Shown: positions 10,256 through 18,751 of the stretch, piece after piece | How the letters are laid out: each line of letters opens with the position of its first letter | Numbering within the stretch: the first letter of the stretch is position 1 | NCBI GenBank assembly: GCA_019637095.1 | Contig: JAHBWG010000011.1 | Location: 87,093 to 151,092 of the forward strand | DNA length: 64,000 bases | Source of the DNA: Sandaracinaceae bacterium | Lineage (GTDB): Bacteria > Myxococcota_A > Polyangia > Polyangiales > Sandaracinaceae | Direction: 5' to 3' | The notes under the pieces: model-generated | Seen by the model: only the letters and a program-made list of their open reading frames with translations | Told to the model about the DNA's origin: nothing | Database searches by the model: none | Position numbers and translations under genes: made by a program

Positions 10256-10485
10256 GGAGGGGTTGTTCCAACGATGGGGCCCCCTCGGCCAACGGCCATC
10301 GCTGCGCGATGGCCTGGCCTCGATGTCTTCGGAGGGGTTGTTCCAACCCCTCCCCCCATGCGGCAAAGCCGCATGGGGCCCCCCGCCCGAGACGAACGCG
10401 GCGGAGCCGCGTTCGACCCCATCGCGGGGCGATGGGGCCCCCTCGGCCAACGGCCATCGCTGCGCGATGGCCTGGCCTCGATGGC
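10256..10485. repeat. Intergenic block of five perfect hairpins
   Basis: The 366-bp gap holds a dense mosaic of inverted repeats. A half copy of the GGAGGGGTTG element is at 10256-10272 and a full 10-bp-stem copy is at 10331-10353. An 11-bp stem with AAA loop (CCCCATGCGGC/GCCGCATGGGG) is at 10354-10378, and a 10-bp stem with GGA loop (CGAACGCGGC/GCCGCGTTCG) is at 10393-10415. Two copies of the GGCCATCGC/TGC/GCGATGGCC hairpin are at 10294-10314 and 10452-10472, each within the longer core shared with the array at 6121-6465. The rest of the gap, up to the CysQ-like start, holds only leader sequence. Confidence 0.9.
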
Positions 10486-10615
10486 GCTGTCGTACACTGT
10501 CGGCCCCGTACGCGCTCAGAAACGGATCGACAGCGGGTGCGCGTCCGTTCAGGCGTCGCGCGCGTCCGCGGATGTGGCGCCCCCCGCCGGCTCCGGGTTA
10601 GGGTCTCTCCGGCAG

Positions 10616-11491
10616 ATGCTGGACCGAGAGCTCGTCGAGGCCGTGAAGCTCGCACGCGAGGCCGGGCAGATCTTGATGGAGATCTACGCCACGGACTTCG
10701 ACGTCGACTTCAAGGGCGAGGCGGATCCCGTCACCGAGGCGGACCGCCGCGCGAACGAGCTGCTGGTGCGGCGCCTGCGCGAGTCGTTCCCGCAAGACGG
10801 CCTCGTCGCCGAGGAGACCGAGGACAAGTCCGACTCGATGCGCCGGGGTCGCTGCTGGTACGTCGATCCGCTCGACGGGACCAAGGAGTTCGTCAGCAAG
10901 AACGGCGAGTTCTCGGTGATGATCGGGCTCGCCGTCGACGGGCACGCGCGCCTCGGCGTCGTGTATCGACCGGTCGGGAACCGGCTCTATCGCGGCGTCG
11001 TCGGCGACAGCGCGTTCGTCGACGTCGGCGACCGCACGTTCTCGCTCGGCGTCACCCGGGTCTCCGATCCACGCGAGCTGCGCCTCGTCGTGTCCCGCTC
11101 CCACCGCTCGGCCTCGACCGACGCGCTCGTCAAGCGGCTCGGCATCGAGCACGAGACGGCGAGCGGCTCGGTCGGCCTCAAGGTCGGCCTCATCGCCGAG
11201 CGCGAGGCGGACCTCTACGTGCACCTCTCCGAGCACTCGAGCGCGTGGGACAGCTGCGCGCCCGAGGCGATCCTACGCGCGGCCGGCGGCGTCTTCACCG
11301 ACCTCGCGGGCGACGCGTTCGTCTACGGCGGCGCCGACCTGAAGAACCGGCGCGGCCTCCTCGCGTGCAATAACCACGACACGTTCACGCGCGTGATCGA
11401 CGTGGTGCGCGACGTGGCCACCGAGAACGGTCTGCTCGACGAGCCCGACGAGGACGAGGACGAGGGCGGCGCCGAGGACGAGGCCGAGTAG
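10616..11491 (+). CDS. CysQ-like 3'(2'),5'-bisphosphate nucleotidase / inositol monophosphatase family
   Basis: A 291-residue member of the Li+-sensitive, Mg2+-dependent phosphatase family. Metal-binding motifs are in order: EADPVTEAD (about residue 35), EET (about 65), DPLDGTKEF (about 85) and the C-terminal SAWDSCAPEAI (about 209). DPLDGTKEF is typical of CysQ-type enzymes that hydrolyse 3'-phosphoadenosine 5'-phosphate, but inositol monophosphatase activity cannot be excluded. The protein ends in a very acidic tail (DEPDEDEDEGGAEDEAE) not found in most relatives. The ATG at 10616 is chosen because it matches the family N-terminus. Confidence 0.88.
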   Translation: MLDRELVEAVKLAREAGQILMEIYATDFDVDFKGEADPVTEADRRANELLVRRLRESFPQDGLVAEETEDKSDSMRRGRCWYVDPLDGTKEFVSKNGEFSVMIGLAVDGHARLGVVYRPVGNRLYRGVVGDSAFVDVGDRTFSLGVTRVSDPRELRLVVSRSHRSASTDALVKRLGIEHETASGSVGLKVGLIAEREADLYVHLSEHSSAWDSCAPEAILRAAGGVFTDLAGDAFVYGGADLKNRRGLLACNNHDTFTRVIDVVRDVATENGLLDEPDEDEDEGGAEDEAE

Positions 11492-11493
11492 GC

Positions 11494-12426
11494 TCAGATC
11501 GCCGCGGCCTCGCGGAGCTTCGCGAGCAGGATCACGTCGGCGTCGGACAGGTAAGGCGGCCCGCTCGCGGCGTCGACGGCGGCGCCGATCTGGTAGGGGT
11601 TGCGCGCGCCGACGAGCACCGACGAGACGGCGGTGTGCGAGAGCCCGAAGCGCAGCGCGGCCGTCGCGAGGTCCGGGTGCTCGGGGCCGACGAGCGCCTC
11701 GAGCTCGCCGACCTGGCGGATGCGCTCCTGAAACGAGGTGCGGTTCCAACGACGGTCGCGGTGGTCGTCCTCGGCGAAGCGCCGCGCCTCGGTCCAGCGG
11801 CCCGCGAGCAGCCCGTACATCAGAGGCGAGCGCGCGAGCACGCCGACGCCTTGATCGCGCACGCGGCCGGCCACGTCCTCGAGCGTCTGCGGCATCAAGA
11901 GGTTGTACGGCAGGCACACCACCTGCGCGCCCGCGTCGACCGCGAGCCGCGCCTCCTCCGCGTCGCCGACGCTCACCCCGAACGCGCGGATCTTCCCGTC
12001 GCGCTCGAGCCGCTCGACGCCCTCGCGCCAGTCCCCAGCGCGGATCGTCACGTCGCCGGGATCGTGCAAGAGGTAGACGTCGATCGCGTCGCGCCCGAGC
12101 CGCTCGAGCGAGGCCTCGCAGTCGCGCACCAGGGCGTCCGCGTCGAACGACTGCTGGAGCTTGCCGTCGACGAGGCGCGCGCCGCCGCGCGTGATCACGA
12201 GCGCGTCCGACTTGGCCTCGCGCAAGAGGCGCCCCACGCGCGCCTCGGCGTCGCCCCAGACCGGCGCGCAGTCGAACGCGTCCACGCCGCGCGCGAGCGC
12301 CTCGCGCACCGTCTCGTCGAAGCGCTCGGGGCGCACCGGCCCGTAGCTCTGGGCGCCGAGGCCCCACGTGCCGAGGGTGATCTCTCCGATCCGGAGGCCG
12401 GTGCGTCCGAGGCTGCGCGTCTGCAT
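11494..12426 (-). CDS. Aldo/keto reductase-fold protein with altered catalytic tetrad
   Basis: A 310-residue (beta/alpha)8 aldo/keto reductase. Family features are the N-terminal SLGRTGLRIGEITLGTWGLG, the IDVYLLHDPG strand and the NPYQIGAAVDAA region near the C-terminus. The usual Asp-Tyr-Lys-His tetrad appears as Asp52-Trp57-Arg80-His121 (DCAPVWGD, VITRGG, LLHDPG), so the acid/base tyrosine and its lysine partner are both replaced. Normal NAD(P)H-dependent carbonyl reduction is therefore doubtful; it may be a different enzyme or a binding protein. It is convergent with the CysQ-like gene (2-bp gap) and 28 bp from mgtE. Confidence 0.85.
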   Translation of the reverse strand: MQTRSLGRTGLRIGEITLGTWGLGAQSYGPVRPERFDETVREALARGVDAFDCAPVWGDAEARVGRLLREAKSDALVITRGGARLVDGKLQQSFDADALVRDCEASLERLGRDAIDVYLLHDPGDVTIRAGDWREGVERLERDGKIRAFGVSVGDAEEARLAVDAGAQVVCLPYNLLMPQTLEDVAGRVRDQGVGVLARSPLMYGLLAGRWTEARRFAEDDHRDRRWNRTSFQERIRQVGELEALVGPEHPDLATAALRFGLSHTAVSSVLVGARNPYQIGAAVDAASGPPYLSDADVILLAKLREAAAI

Positions 12427-12454
12427 CGCGGCTGACGTGTAGCACCGGAGGCGG

Positions 12455-13846
12455 TCACACGCCGAGCACGGCGCCCGCGATCGTGAGGTAGATGAGCAGC
12501 CCGACGACGTCGACGAGCGAGGCGATGAACGGCGTCGAGGACACGGCGGGGTCGAGGCCGACGCGCTGGATGCCCAGCGGCAAGAGCGAGCCGAGCAGGC
12601 TCCCGGTCATGACGACGCCGACCGTCGAGAGCGAGACCGCGACGCCGAGCAGGACGGGGTCGTCGTCGGGGCCGCCCGCGAAGAACGCGCGGCCGAAGCC
12701 GAGCACGCCGAGCACGAGCCCGAGCGCGAGGCTCACGAGCACCTCGCGGCCGAAGACGCGGAGCCAGTCGCTCGGCACCACGTCGCCGACGGCGAGCGCC
12801 CGGATGATCAGCGAGGCGGACTGCGAGCCGCTGTTGCCGCCCGACGAGATGATCAGCGGCACGAACACCGCGAGCGTCATCGCGCGCGCGAGCTGGTCGC
12901 TGAAGCGCTCCATCACCGTCGCGGTGAGGAAGCCGCCGACGAAGAGCAGGCTCAGCCACAGCACGCGCGAGCGGAACATCTGCGCGAGGTTCGTCTCGAA
13001 GTAGCCCTCCTCGAGCGCCTGGACCGCGCCCATCTTGTGCGCGTCCTCGGTGGCCTCCTCGATCACGACGTCGACGACGTCGTCGACGGTGACGAGGCCG
13101 CGCAAGTTTCCTTGCTCATCGAGGACCGGGAGCGCCGTGAAGTCGTACTTCGCGATCGTGCGCGCCACGAGCTCCTGATCGTCCGTCACGCGCACGGTCA
13201 CGACGTTCTCCGTCATCACGTCGCCGAGCTCCTGGCTCGACTCGCTCAGGATCAGGTCGCGCATCGACACGACGCCGACGAGCTTCCCCTTGAAGACGAC
13301 GTAGACGTAGTTGATCGTCTCGACGCCGACGTCGAGCGCGAGGCGGCGGACCTCCTCGATGGCGCGCCACACCTTCGTCTCGGGCGTGAGCGCGACGTAG
13401 TCGGTGGTCATGAGACCGCCGGCGACGTCCTCGGGGTACGCGCTCAGCTCGCGGACGTCCTCGGCGACCTCGGGGGCGGCCTCCTCGATGTGGGCGAGCA
13501 GGTCGTCGGCGAGCTTGGCGTCCTCCTCGCGCAGCTCCTGGACCACGTCGACGAGGTCGTCGGGGTCCATCTCCGAGAGGATGTCGGCGGCGGAGCGGCG
13601 CGAGAGCCGCTCGAGGATCTCCGTCTGCCGTTCGCTCGTCAGACACGTGAGCACGTCGGCGGCGAACTCGTCGGGGAGCTTGTTGAACAGCTCGACCGTG
13701 AGCTCGAGGTCGAGCTCCTCGACGATCTCGGCGACGTCCTCGGGGTGGAACTCCTCGAGCGCGTCGTGGAGCGCGTCGGGATCGGTCTTGAGCGCGTCCT
13801 CGAGGTCGGGTCCGAGCAGGGTGGCGAGCCGCATGGCCCGCATCAT
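12455..13846 (-). CDS. mgtE: Magnesium transporter MgtE
   Basis: A 463-residue Mg2+ channel/transporter, the normal length. The N-terminal domain (residues about 1-130) is the acidic helical MgtE_N superhelix (LHDALEEFHPEDVAEIVEEL). Two CBS domains follow (about 135-255; VSMRDLILS and GLVTVDDVVDVV). Then comes the C-terminal membrane domain with five segments and the pore motif SSGGNSGSQSASLIIRAL. The cytosolic domains sense Mg2+ and gate the pore. The ATG-ATG pair at 13846/13843 or the ATG at 13834 can serve as start. It is divergent from a secreted-protein gene with 66 bp between. Confidence 0.95.
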   Translation of the reverse strand: MMRAMRLATLLGPDLEDALKTDPDALHDALEEFHPEDVAEIVEELDLELTVELFNKLPDEFAADVLTCLTSERQTEILERLSRRSAADILSEMDPDDLVDVVQELREEDAKLADDLLAHIEEAAPEVAEDVRELSAYPEDVAGGLMTTDYVALTPETKVWRAIEEVRRLALDVGVETINYVYVVFKGKLVGVVSMRDLILSESSQELGDVMTENVVTVRVTDDQELVARTIAKYDFTALPVLDEQGNLRGLVTVDDVVDVVIEEATEDAHKMGAVQALEEGYFETNLAQMFRSRVLWLSLLFVGGFLTATVMERFSDQLARAMTLAVFVPLIISSGGNSGSQSASLIIRALAVGDVVPSDWLRVFGREVLVSLALGLVLGVLGFGRAFFAGGPDDDPVLLGVAVSLSTVGVVMTGSLLGSLLPLGIQRVGLDPAVSSTPFIASLVDVVGLLIYLTIAGAVLGV

Positions 13847-13912
13847 GACCGACGCGCCCGATCTCTGCGCTCTTCGCGTGCGCGCCGGGCGGGCTGGCGT
13901 AGGCTCGGCGCC

Positions 13913-14443
13913 ATGCGGTGGTCGTCTGCGCTCCTGTCGGGGGCGCTGGTGCTCGGGCTGGCGGGCGTGGCGTCCGCGACGGTGATGGTGCGCGCGAGCG
14001 TGGAGGAGCTCACGCGCGCGAGCGAGCGCGTGGTCTACGGCCGCGTCGCGGCGGCGCGGGCGCGCGAGGGCGGGCCGCGCGGCGAGGGCGGGATCTTCAC
14101 GCGCGTGGAGCTCGAGGTCGACGAGACGTGGCGCGGTCCCTCGGCGCCGCGCGCGGTGCTGTGGGTGCACGGCGGCCGCGTCGGCGAGCGGGCGATGCGC
14201 GTCCATGGGCAGGCGACGTTCGAGCCCGGCGAGCGCGTGGTGGTGTTCCTGAGCGACGCGGGCGGCGCGTGGTTCCCGACCGGGATGAGCCAGGGCAAGT
14301 GGCGCGTCGAGGGCGGGCTCGCGCGCTCGGCCGCCGACGAGGCGGCCCTCGTGACGCGCGGCCCGGACGGGCTCGAGGCGGCCACCGCGCCGGCGCCGAT
14401 GTCGCTCGACGCGCTGCGCGCGCGCGTGCGGGGCGCCCGATGA
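13913..14443 (+). CDS. Exported protein of unknown function, coupled to the matrixin-like protease
   Basis: A 176-residue protein with a clear signal peptide (SALLSGALVLGLAGVASA). The mature part resembles an OB-like or all-beta exported domain (GRVAAARAREGG ... VELEVDETWRGP ... VFLSDAGGAWFPTGMSQGKWRV). Such short proteins often precede matrixins in myxobacteria, but no activity is known to me. Its stop codon overlaps the next start (ATGA), indicating translational coupling with the protease and a joint role outside the cytoplasm. Confidence 0.78.
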   Translation: MRWSSALLSGALVLGLAGVASATVMVRASVEELTRASERVVYGRVAAARAREGGPRGEGGIFTRVELEVDETWRGPSAPRAVLWVHGGRVGERAMRVHGQATFEPGERVVVFLSDAGGAWFPTGMSQGKWRVEGGLARSAADEAALVTRGPDGLEAATAPAPMSLDALRARVRGAR

Positions 14444-15354
14444 GCCGGCTCGCGCTCAGCGCGCTCCTCGTCCTGTCGCTCGCGTCGCCCGCGCGCGCCT
14501 ACCGCACCTCCGAGGACTCGCTCGCGAACCAGCGCGCCGGGATCACCGGCCGCATCGCGTACGAGCCGCTGCCCGTCCCGTACGCGATCGCGCGCCCGTC
14601 GAGCGAGGTCCCCGAGGACGCGCTCCTCGCCGCGACGCGCGCCGCGTTCGAGACGTGGGTCGAGCCCGCGTGCAGCGCGCTGCGCGTCGAGCACCGCGGC
14701 CGCACGACGACGCCCGTGCGCTACGGCGACGGACAGAACGTCCTCGAGTGGGTCGAGAGCGGCTGGTCCGCGCGGGGCTTCGGCTCGTTCACGATCGGGG
14801 TGACGACCAACCAGCTCGCGGGGGTCGGCGATCGGTGGACGATCTCCGAGAGCGACATGGAGCTCAACGGGGAGGGCTACCGCTGGGTGATCGACGGCGG
14901 CGAGCCCGACGCGGATCCGGTCGACGTGCAGGGGCTCGTCGTCCACGAGGCGGGGCACTTCCTCGGCCTCCTGCACACCTGCGAGCGCTCGGCCTTCGAC
15001 GGCGCGCCCGCGTGCGCGCCGTTCGACGAGACGCCGACGATGGCCCCGGTGTACACGGGAGAAGAGCAACGGACGTTGACCGCCGACGACATCGCCGGCA
15101 TCTGCTACCTCTACCCTGCGCCGCCGCCTCCTCCGATCGACGCGGGCGTCGCGCCACCCGACGCCGGCGCGCCGAGCGACGCCGGCTCGGTCGCGCCCGA
15201 CGCGGGCTCGGTCGCGTCCGACGCGGGCGCGGCCCCCGAGGACCGCGGCGGCTGCGCCTGCCGCGCCGTGCCTTCCCCCGCGCCGCGCCTCCCCGCGCTC
15301 CTCCTGCTCGGGCTCGCGCTCGTCGCGCGGTCACGCCGGACGAATCGGGGCTGA
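14440..15354 (+). CDS. Matrixin-like secreted zinc metalloprotease with MYXO-CTERM-like tail
   Basis: A 304-residue exported metalloprotease. A signal peptide (ALLVLSLASPARA) is followed by a catalytic domain with the zinc motif HEAGHFLGLLH at residues 169-179 (His169, Glu170, His173, His179), as in matrixins. After PTMAPVY, the probable Met-turn, comes LTADDIAGICYLY, also a matrixin feature. A Pro/Asp/Ala/Gly/Ser-rich linker leads to a C-terminal cysteine pair (GCAC), a hydrophobic segment (LPALLLLGLALVA) and RSRR, which is the MYXO-CTERM cell-surface sorting pattern. The start overlaps the previous stop by 4 bp. Confidence 0.88.
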   Translation: MSRLALSALLVLSLASPARAYRTSEDSLANQRAGITGRIAYEPLPVPYAIARPSSEVPEDALLAATRAAFETWVEPACSALRVEHRGRTTTPVRYGDGQNVLEWVESGWSARGFGSFTIGVTTNQLAGVGDRWTISESDMELNGEGYRWVIDGGEPDADPVDVQGLVVHEAGHFLGLLHTCERSAFDGAPACAPFDETPTMAPVYTGEEQRTLTADDIAGICYLYPAPPPPPIDAGVAPPDAGAPSDAGSVAPDAGSVASDAGAAPEDRGGCACRAVPSPAPRLPALLLLGLALVARSRRTNRG

Positions 15355-15393
15355 CGTTGGAAACTCGCCCGCGCCCGCTACGATGAGGCTGGC

Positions 15394-17652
15394 ATGCGAC
15401 ACGGCTACACGCGCTCCTGGGCTCTCATCGCTTCGCTGGCCTCCGCCCTCGCCGCCGGATGTGGCGGCACGGAGCACCCGCCGCCTCCCGACGGAGGCCT
15501 CGAAGGCGGCGGCGCCGACCTCGACGCCGCCCGCCCCGACGCCCGCGACGGCGGGCCTCCCGACGCCGGCCCGATCGAGCCGGCCCCTTGCGGCAACGGG
15601 ATCCCCGATCCGGGCGAGCAGTGCGACGACGGCAACGTCCTCTCCGGCGACGGCTGCTCGGCGAGCTGCGAGCGTGAGCGTGGGTTCCGCTGCGACGGGG
15701 TCGGACCGGGGGGCTGCGCGCCGATCTGCGGCGACGGCCTCGTCGTCGGCGCCGAGGCGTGCGACGACGGCTTCACCACCGCCTGCGGGGACTGCAACGA
15801 GGATTGCTCGGCCCCCGGCGCCGGCGCGGTCTGTGGCGACGGCGTGATCTGCGCCGACGTCGAGGTCTGCGACGACGCGAACGCGCTCGCCGGAGACGGA
15901 TGCGACGCCGAGTGCGGCCAGGTCGAGCTCGGCTGGGCCTGCGCTGGTGAGCCGAGCGCGTGCACGCCGACCTGCGGCGACGGCGTGATCGATCCCGGCG
16001 AGGAGTGCGACGACGACGAGAACGACGACGGTGACGGGTGCTCGGCCGCGTGCCGGGTGGAGCGAGGCTGGAGGTGCGAGGGCGCGCCGAGCGCGTGCCG
16101 GACGACGTGCGGCGACGGCATCCGTGTCGACGGGCTCGAGGCGTGCGACGACGCCGGCGAGGTCGACGGGGACGGCTGCTCGGCGACCTGCGCCGTGGAG
16201 CGGGGCTGGACCTGCGACGGCGGCTCGCCGACCGCGTGCGCCGAGATCTGCGGAGACGGCCGCGTCGTCGGCGCCGAGGCGTGCGACGACGGCAACACGG
16301 CGACCGAGACGTCTTGCGCTTATGGGACGGCGAGCTGCGAGGGTTGCCGGGCCGACTGTCGCGAGCGGCTCACGCTCAGCGGCAACGTCTGCGGGGACGG
16401 CGTCGTGTCGTCGGGCGACGAGGCGTGCGACGACGGGAACCTCGTCGCCGGCGACGGCTGCGGCACCGGCTGCACCGTCGAGCTCGGGTGGGCGTGCGCC
16501 GGCGCGCCTCGCTCGAGCTGCACCGAGATCTGCGGCGACTCGCGGGTGGTCGGCGCCGAGGTATGCGATGACGGGAACCGGGTGACGGAGACCGCCTGCC
16601 CGTACGGGACGGCGAGCTGCACGCGCTGCCGCGCCGACTGCCGCGCGTCGCTCTCGCTGACCGGCAACGTCTGCGGCGACGGATCGCGCGACGCCGCCAA
16701 CGAGGTGTGCGACGACGGGAACCGGGTGACCGAGACCGCCTGCCCGTATGGGATGGCGAGCTGCACGCGCTGTCGCGCCGACTGCCAGGCCTCGCTGAGC
16801 CTCACCGGCAACGTGTGCGGTGACGGCGCGCGTGATCCGGCCAACGAGGTCTGCGACGACGGCAACACCATCACGGAGACCGCGTGCCCGTACGGGACCG
16901 CCAACTGCACGCGCTGCCGCGCCGACTGCCAGGCGTCGCTGTCGCTGATGGGCAACGTGTGCGGTGACGGCGCGCGTGATCCGGCCAACGAGGTCTGCGA
17001 CGACGGCAACACGGTCACGGAGACCGCGTGCCCGTACGGGACCGCGACCTGCACGGGTTGCCGCGCCGACTGCGGCGCGTCGCTGAGCCTCACGGGCAAC
17101 GTGTGCGGCGACGGGGTGCGCGACACGACGCGCGAGACCTGCGACGACCGGAACACGCTCGCCTGCGGCCTGTGCTCGGCGGACTGCGCGATGGCGCAGC
17201 CCCTCGCCGCGGCCACCGGCCGCATCGTCGTGACCACCGACCTCGGCGGGACGGCGGACGGTTGGACGATCACGATCGGCGACGGCGTCTCCTCGCGCAC
17301 GTTCGAGATCGACAAGGACGGGTCCGTCGCGGCGGGCAACGTCCGGGTGAACATCGCCGGCTCGAACGGCCCCGAGTGGATCGCGTACGCGCTGCAGCAG
17401 GCCATCGAGGCGCAGCGCGCGATGGGGTTCGGGGTCGGCGCCGGCATCGACGCGGCCACCGCGACCGTCTCGCTGATCAACACCGGTGGCCAGGGCCGGC
17501 GCGGGAACGTGCCGGTCACCCGCAGCGCCGGCGTGCCCTGGACCATCGAGGGCATGAGCGGCGGCTCCGGCCGCGACTGCGCCGTGAACGTGGGCTGCAC
17601 GAGCAACGACGACTGCGTCTCGCGGCAGTGCGTCTCGGGGCGCTGCACCTGA
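15394..17652 (+). CDS. Large DUF4215 cysteine-rich repeat lipoprotein
   Basis: A 752-residue surface lipoprotein. The signal peptide ends in LASALAAGC. A DAG-rich spacer precedes about ten DUF4215 (myxococcal cysteine-rich) repeats of the form CGDG-x-E-x-CDDGN...GDGC-x-x-C. From about residue 385 to 575 the repeats change to 48-residue units with ETACPYGTASCTRCRADC and SLTGNV. The last 180 residues form a different domain (VVTTDLGGTADGWTITIGDG ...) and end with a small Cys cluster. DUF4215 repeats occur in myxobacterial extracellular proteins; ligand and partners are unknown. Confidence 0.88.
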   Translation: MRHGYTRSWALIASLASALAAGCGGTEHPPPPDGGLEGGGADLDAARPDARDGGPPDAGPIEPAPCGNGIPDPGEQCDDGNVLSGDGCSASCERERGFRCDGVGPGGCAPICGDGLVVGAEACDDGFTTACGDCNEDCSAPGAGAVCGDGVICADVEVCDDANALAGDGCDAECGQVELGWACAGEPSACTPTCGDGVIDPGEECDDDENDDGDGCSAACRVERGWRCEGAPSACRTTCGDGIRVDGLEACDDAGEVDGDGCSATCAVERGWTCDGGSPTACAEICGDGRVVGAEACDDGNTATETSCAYGTASCEGCRADCRERLTLSGNVCGDGVVSSGDEACDDGNLVAGDGCGTGCTVELGWACAGAPRSSCTEICGDSRVVGAEVCDDGNRVTETACPYGTASCTRCRADCRASLSLTGNVCGDGSRDAANEVCDDGNRVTETACPYGMASCTRCRADCQASLSLTGNVCGDGARDPANEVCDDGNTITETACPYGTANCTRCRADCQASLSLMGNVCGDGARDPANEVCDDGNTVTETACPYGTATCTGCRADCGASLSLTGNVCGDGVRDTTRETCDDRNTLACGLCSADCAMAQPLAAATGRIVVTTDLGGTADGWTITIGDGVSSRTFEIDKDGSVAAGNVRVNIAGSNGPEWIAYALQQAIEAQRAMGFGVGAGIDAATATVSLINTGGQGRRGNVPVTRSAGVPWTIEGMSGGSGRDCAVNVGCTSNDDCVSRQCVSGRCT
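16540..17110. repeat. 144-bp in-frame tandem repeat inside the DUF4215 gene
   Basis: Four near-identical 48-codon units. For example, the segment starting gtgtgcggtgacggcgcg occurs at 16813 and again exactly 144 bp later at 16957. The high nucleotide identity between middle units implies recent internal duplication. Confidence 0.85.
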
Positions 17653-17715
17653 GCGGCGCATGCGCCTCGCCCGGTGGCGGTTGACGGCGCGCTGCGCGAG
17701 GCCGACGCTCGGAGC

Positions 17716-18735
17716 GTGCGACAGGCAGCTGCCCCCGCGCTGATCGCGCTCGCCCTCGCGGTGAGCGCGGTGGCGCGCGCCTCGCCGAGCGACGACGCCG
17801 CGTTCTACGTCGCCGACGAGCCGACGCTCGCGCGCTGCGCGCGGGAGGTCGCGCCGCTCGCGGCGGCGATCCGCCGCGCGCGCGGCGCGAGGGCGACCCG
17901 GGCGCCGGCGGCGCGCGTCGAGGCCGAAGAGCGCGCGGTCGGTCGGGTCGCGGGCGCGGTCGCCGCCTGCCGCCGCCGGGTGGGGCTCGATCCGCCCCTC
18001 GGAGTGAACGCGATGCCGGCGCACCGGCCGCCGCCGCCGCACCATCGGCTCGCCGCGCCGTGGCTCGCGTCGGTCGAGCGGCTCGACGGGCTCGCCGTCG
18101 ACCTCGGCGTGGTGCAGCACGCGCTCTACGGGCCGAGCTCGTCGCGCTGCCAGTTCGCGCTCGGCGAGGCGGCGACGAGCGGCGGGCGCGTCGTGACGAC
18201 GTTCGCGATCGGGCGCGACGGGCGCGCGCGCCGCGTCGCGAGCGAGGCGACGGGTGAGGCGGCGGCGCGCGTCGTGCCCTGCGCCGAGGCGCTGCTCGAC
18301 GCGGCGCTGCTGCCCGCGCTCCCGCGCGAGGCGCGCCTGCGCGTCACGCTCGTGTTCCCGCCGTTCGGCGACCGCACTCCGGCGCGCGGTAGCCCGAGCA
18401 CCGCGACGCCGCGCGCGATCGAGAGCGCGCCGGACGCGGGGGGCGCGCCGCTCTCGGCGAGCGTCGCCGAGGAGAACGAGCGCACGCTGCGCTACGCCGC
18501 GGACGAGCTCGCGGCCTGCCACGCGGCGGCGGCGCCGCCCGCGCCCGCTGGCGTCGTCCGTTTCGCGCTCGCGATCGGCTCGAGCGGGCACGTCGCGAGC
18601 CCGGAGCTCCTCGCGGACACGCTCGAGCGGCCCGACCTCCACGGCTGCCTCCTCGCGCCGCTGCGCCGCGAGCGCTACGCGCCGGCCCCGCGCCCGTACG
18701 TGCTGCGCTTCGAGGTCGCCCTCGCGCCGCGCTGA
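17716..18735 (+). CDS. Exported protein with two TonB-C/AgmX-like domains
   Basis: About 339 residues, starting at a GTG that begins a signal peptide (ALIALALAVSAVARA); GTG at 17674 is an alternative. The mature protein has two similar halves with cysteine-bounded segments: GRVVTTFAIGRDGRARRV...CAEALLDAALLPALP and GVVRFALAIGSSGHVASPEL...LHGCLLAPLRRERYAPAP. The pattern V-x-F-x-I-x-x-x-G-x-V followed by C-LxxLRxxRYAP resembles the AgmX/TonB C-terminal-like domain common in myxobacterial exported proteins. No catalytic residues were recognised. Confidence 0.65.
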   Translation: MRQAAAPALIALALAVSAVARASPSDDAAFYVADEPTLARCAREVAPLAAAIRRARGARATRAPAARVEAEERAVGRVAGAVAACRRRVGLDPPLGVNAMPAHRPPPPHHRLAAPWLASVERLDGLAVDLGVVQHALYGPSSSRCQFALGEAATSGGRVVTTFAIGRDGRARRVASEATGEAAARVVPCAEALLDAALLPALPREARLRVTLVFPPFGDRTPARGSPSTATPRAIESAPDAGGAPLSASVAEENERTLRYAADELAACHAAAAPPAPAGVVRFALAIGSSGHVASPELLADTLERPDLHGCLLAPLRRERYAPAPRPYVLRFEVALAPR

Positions 18736-18751
18736 ACGGCTCGACCGAGAC

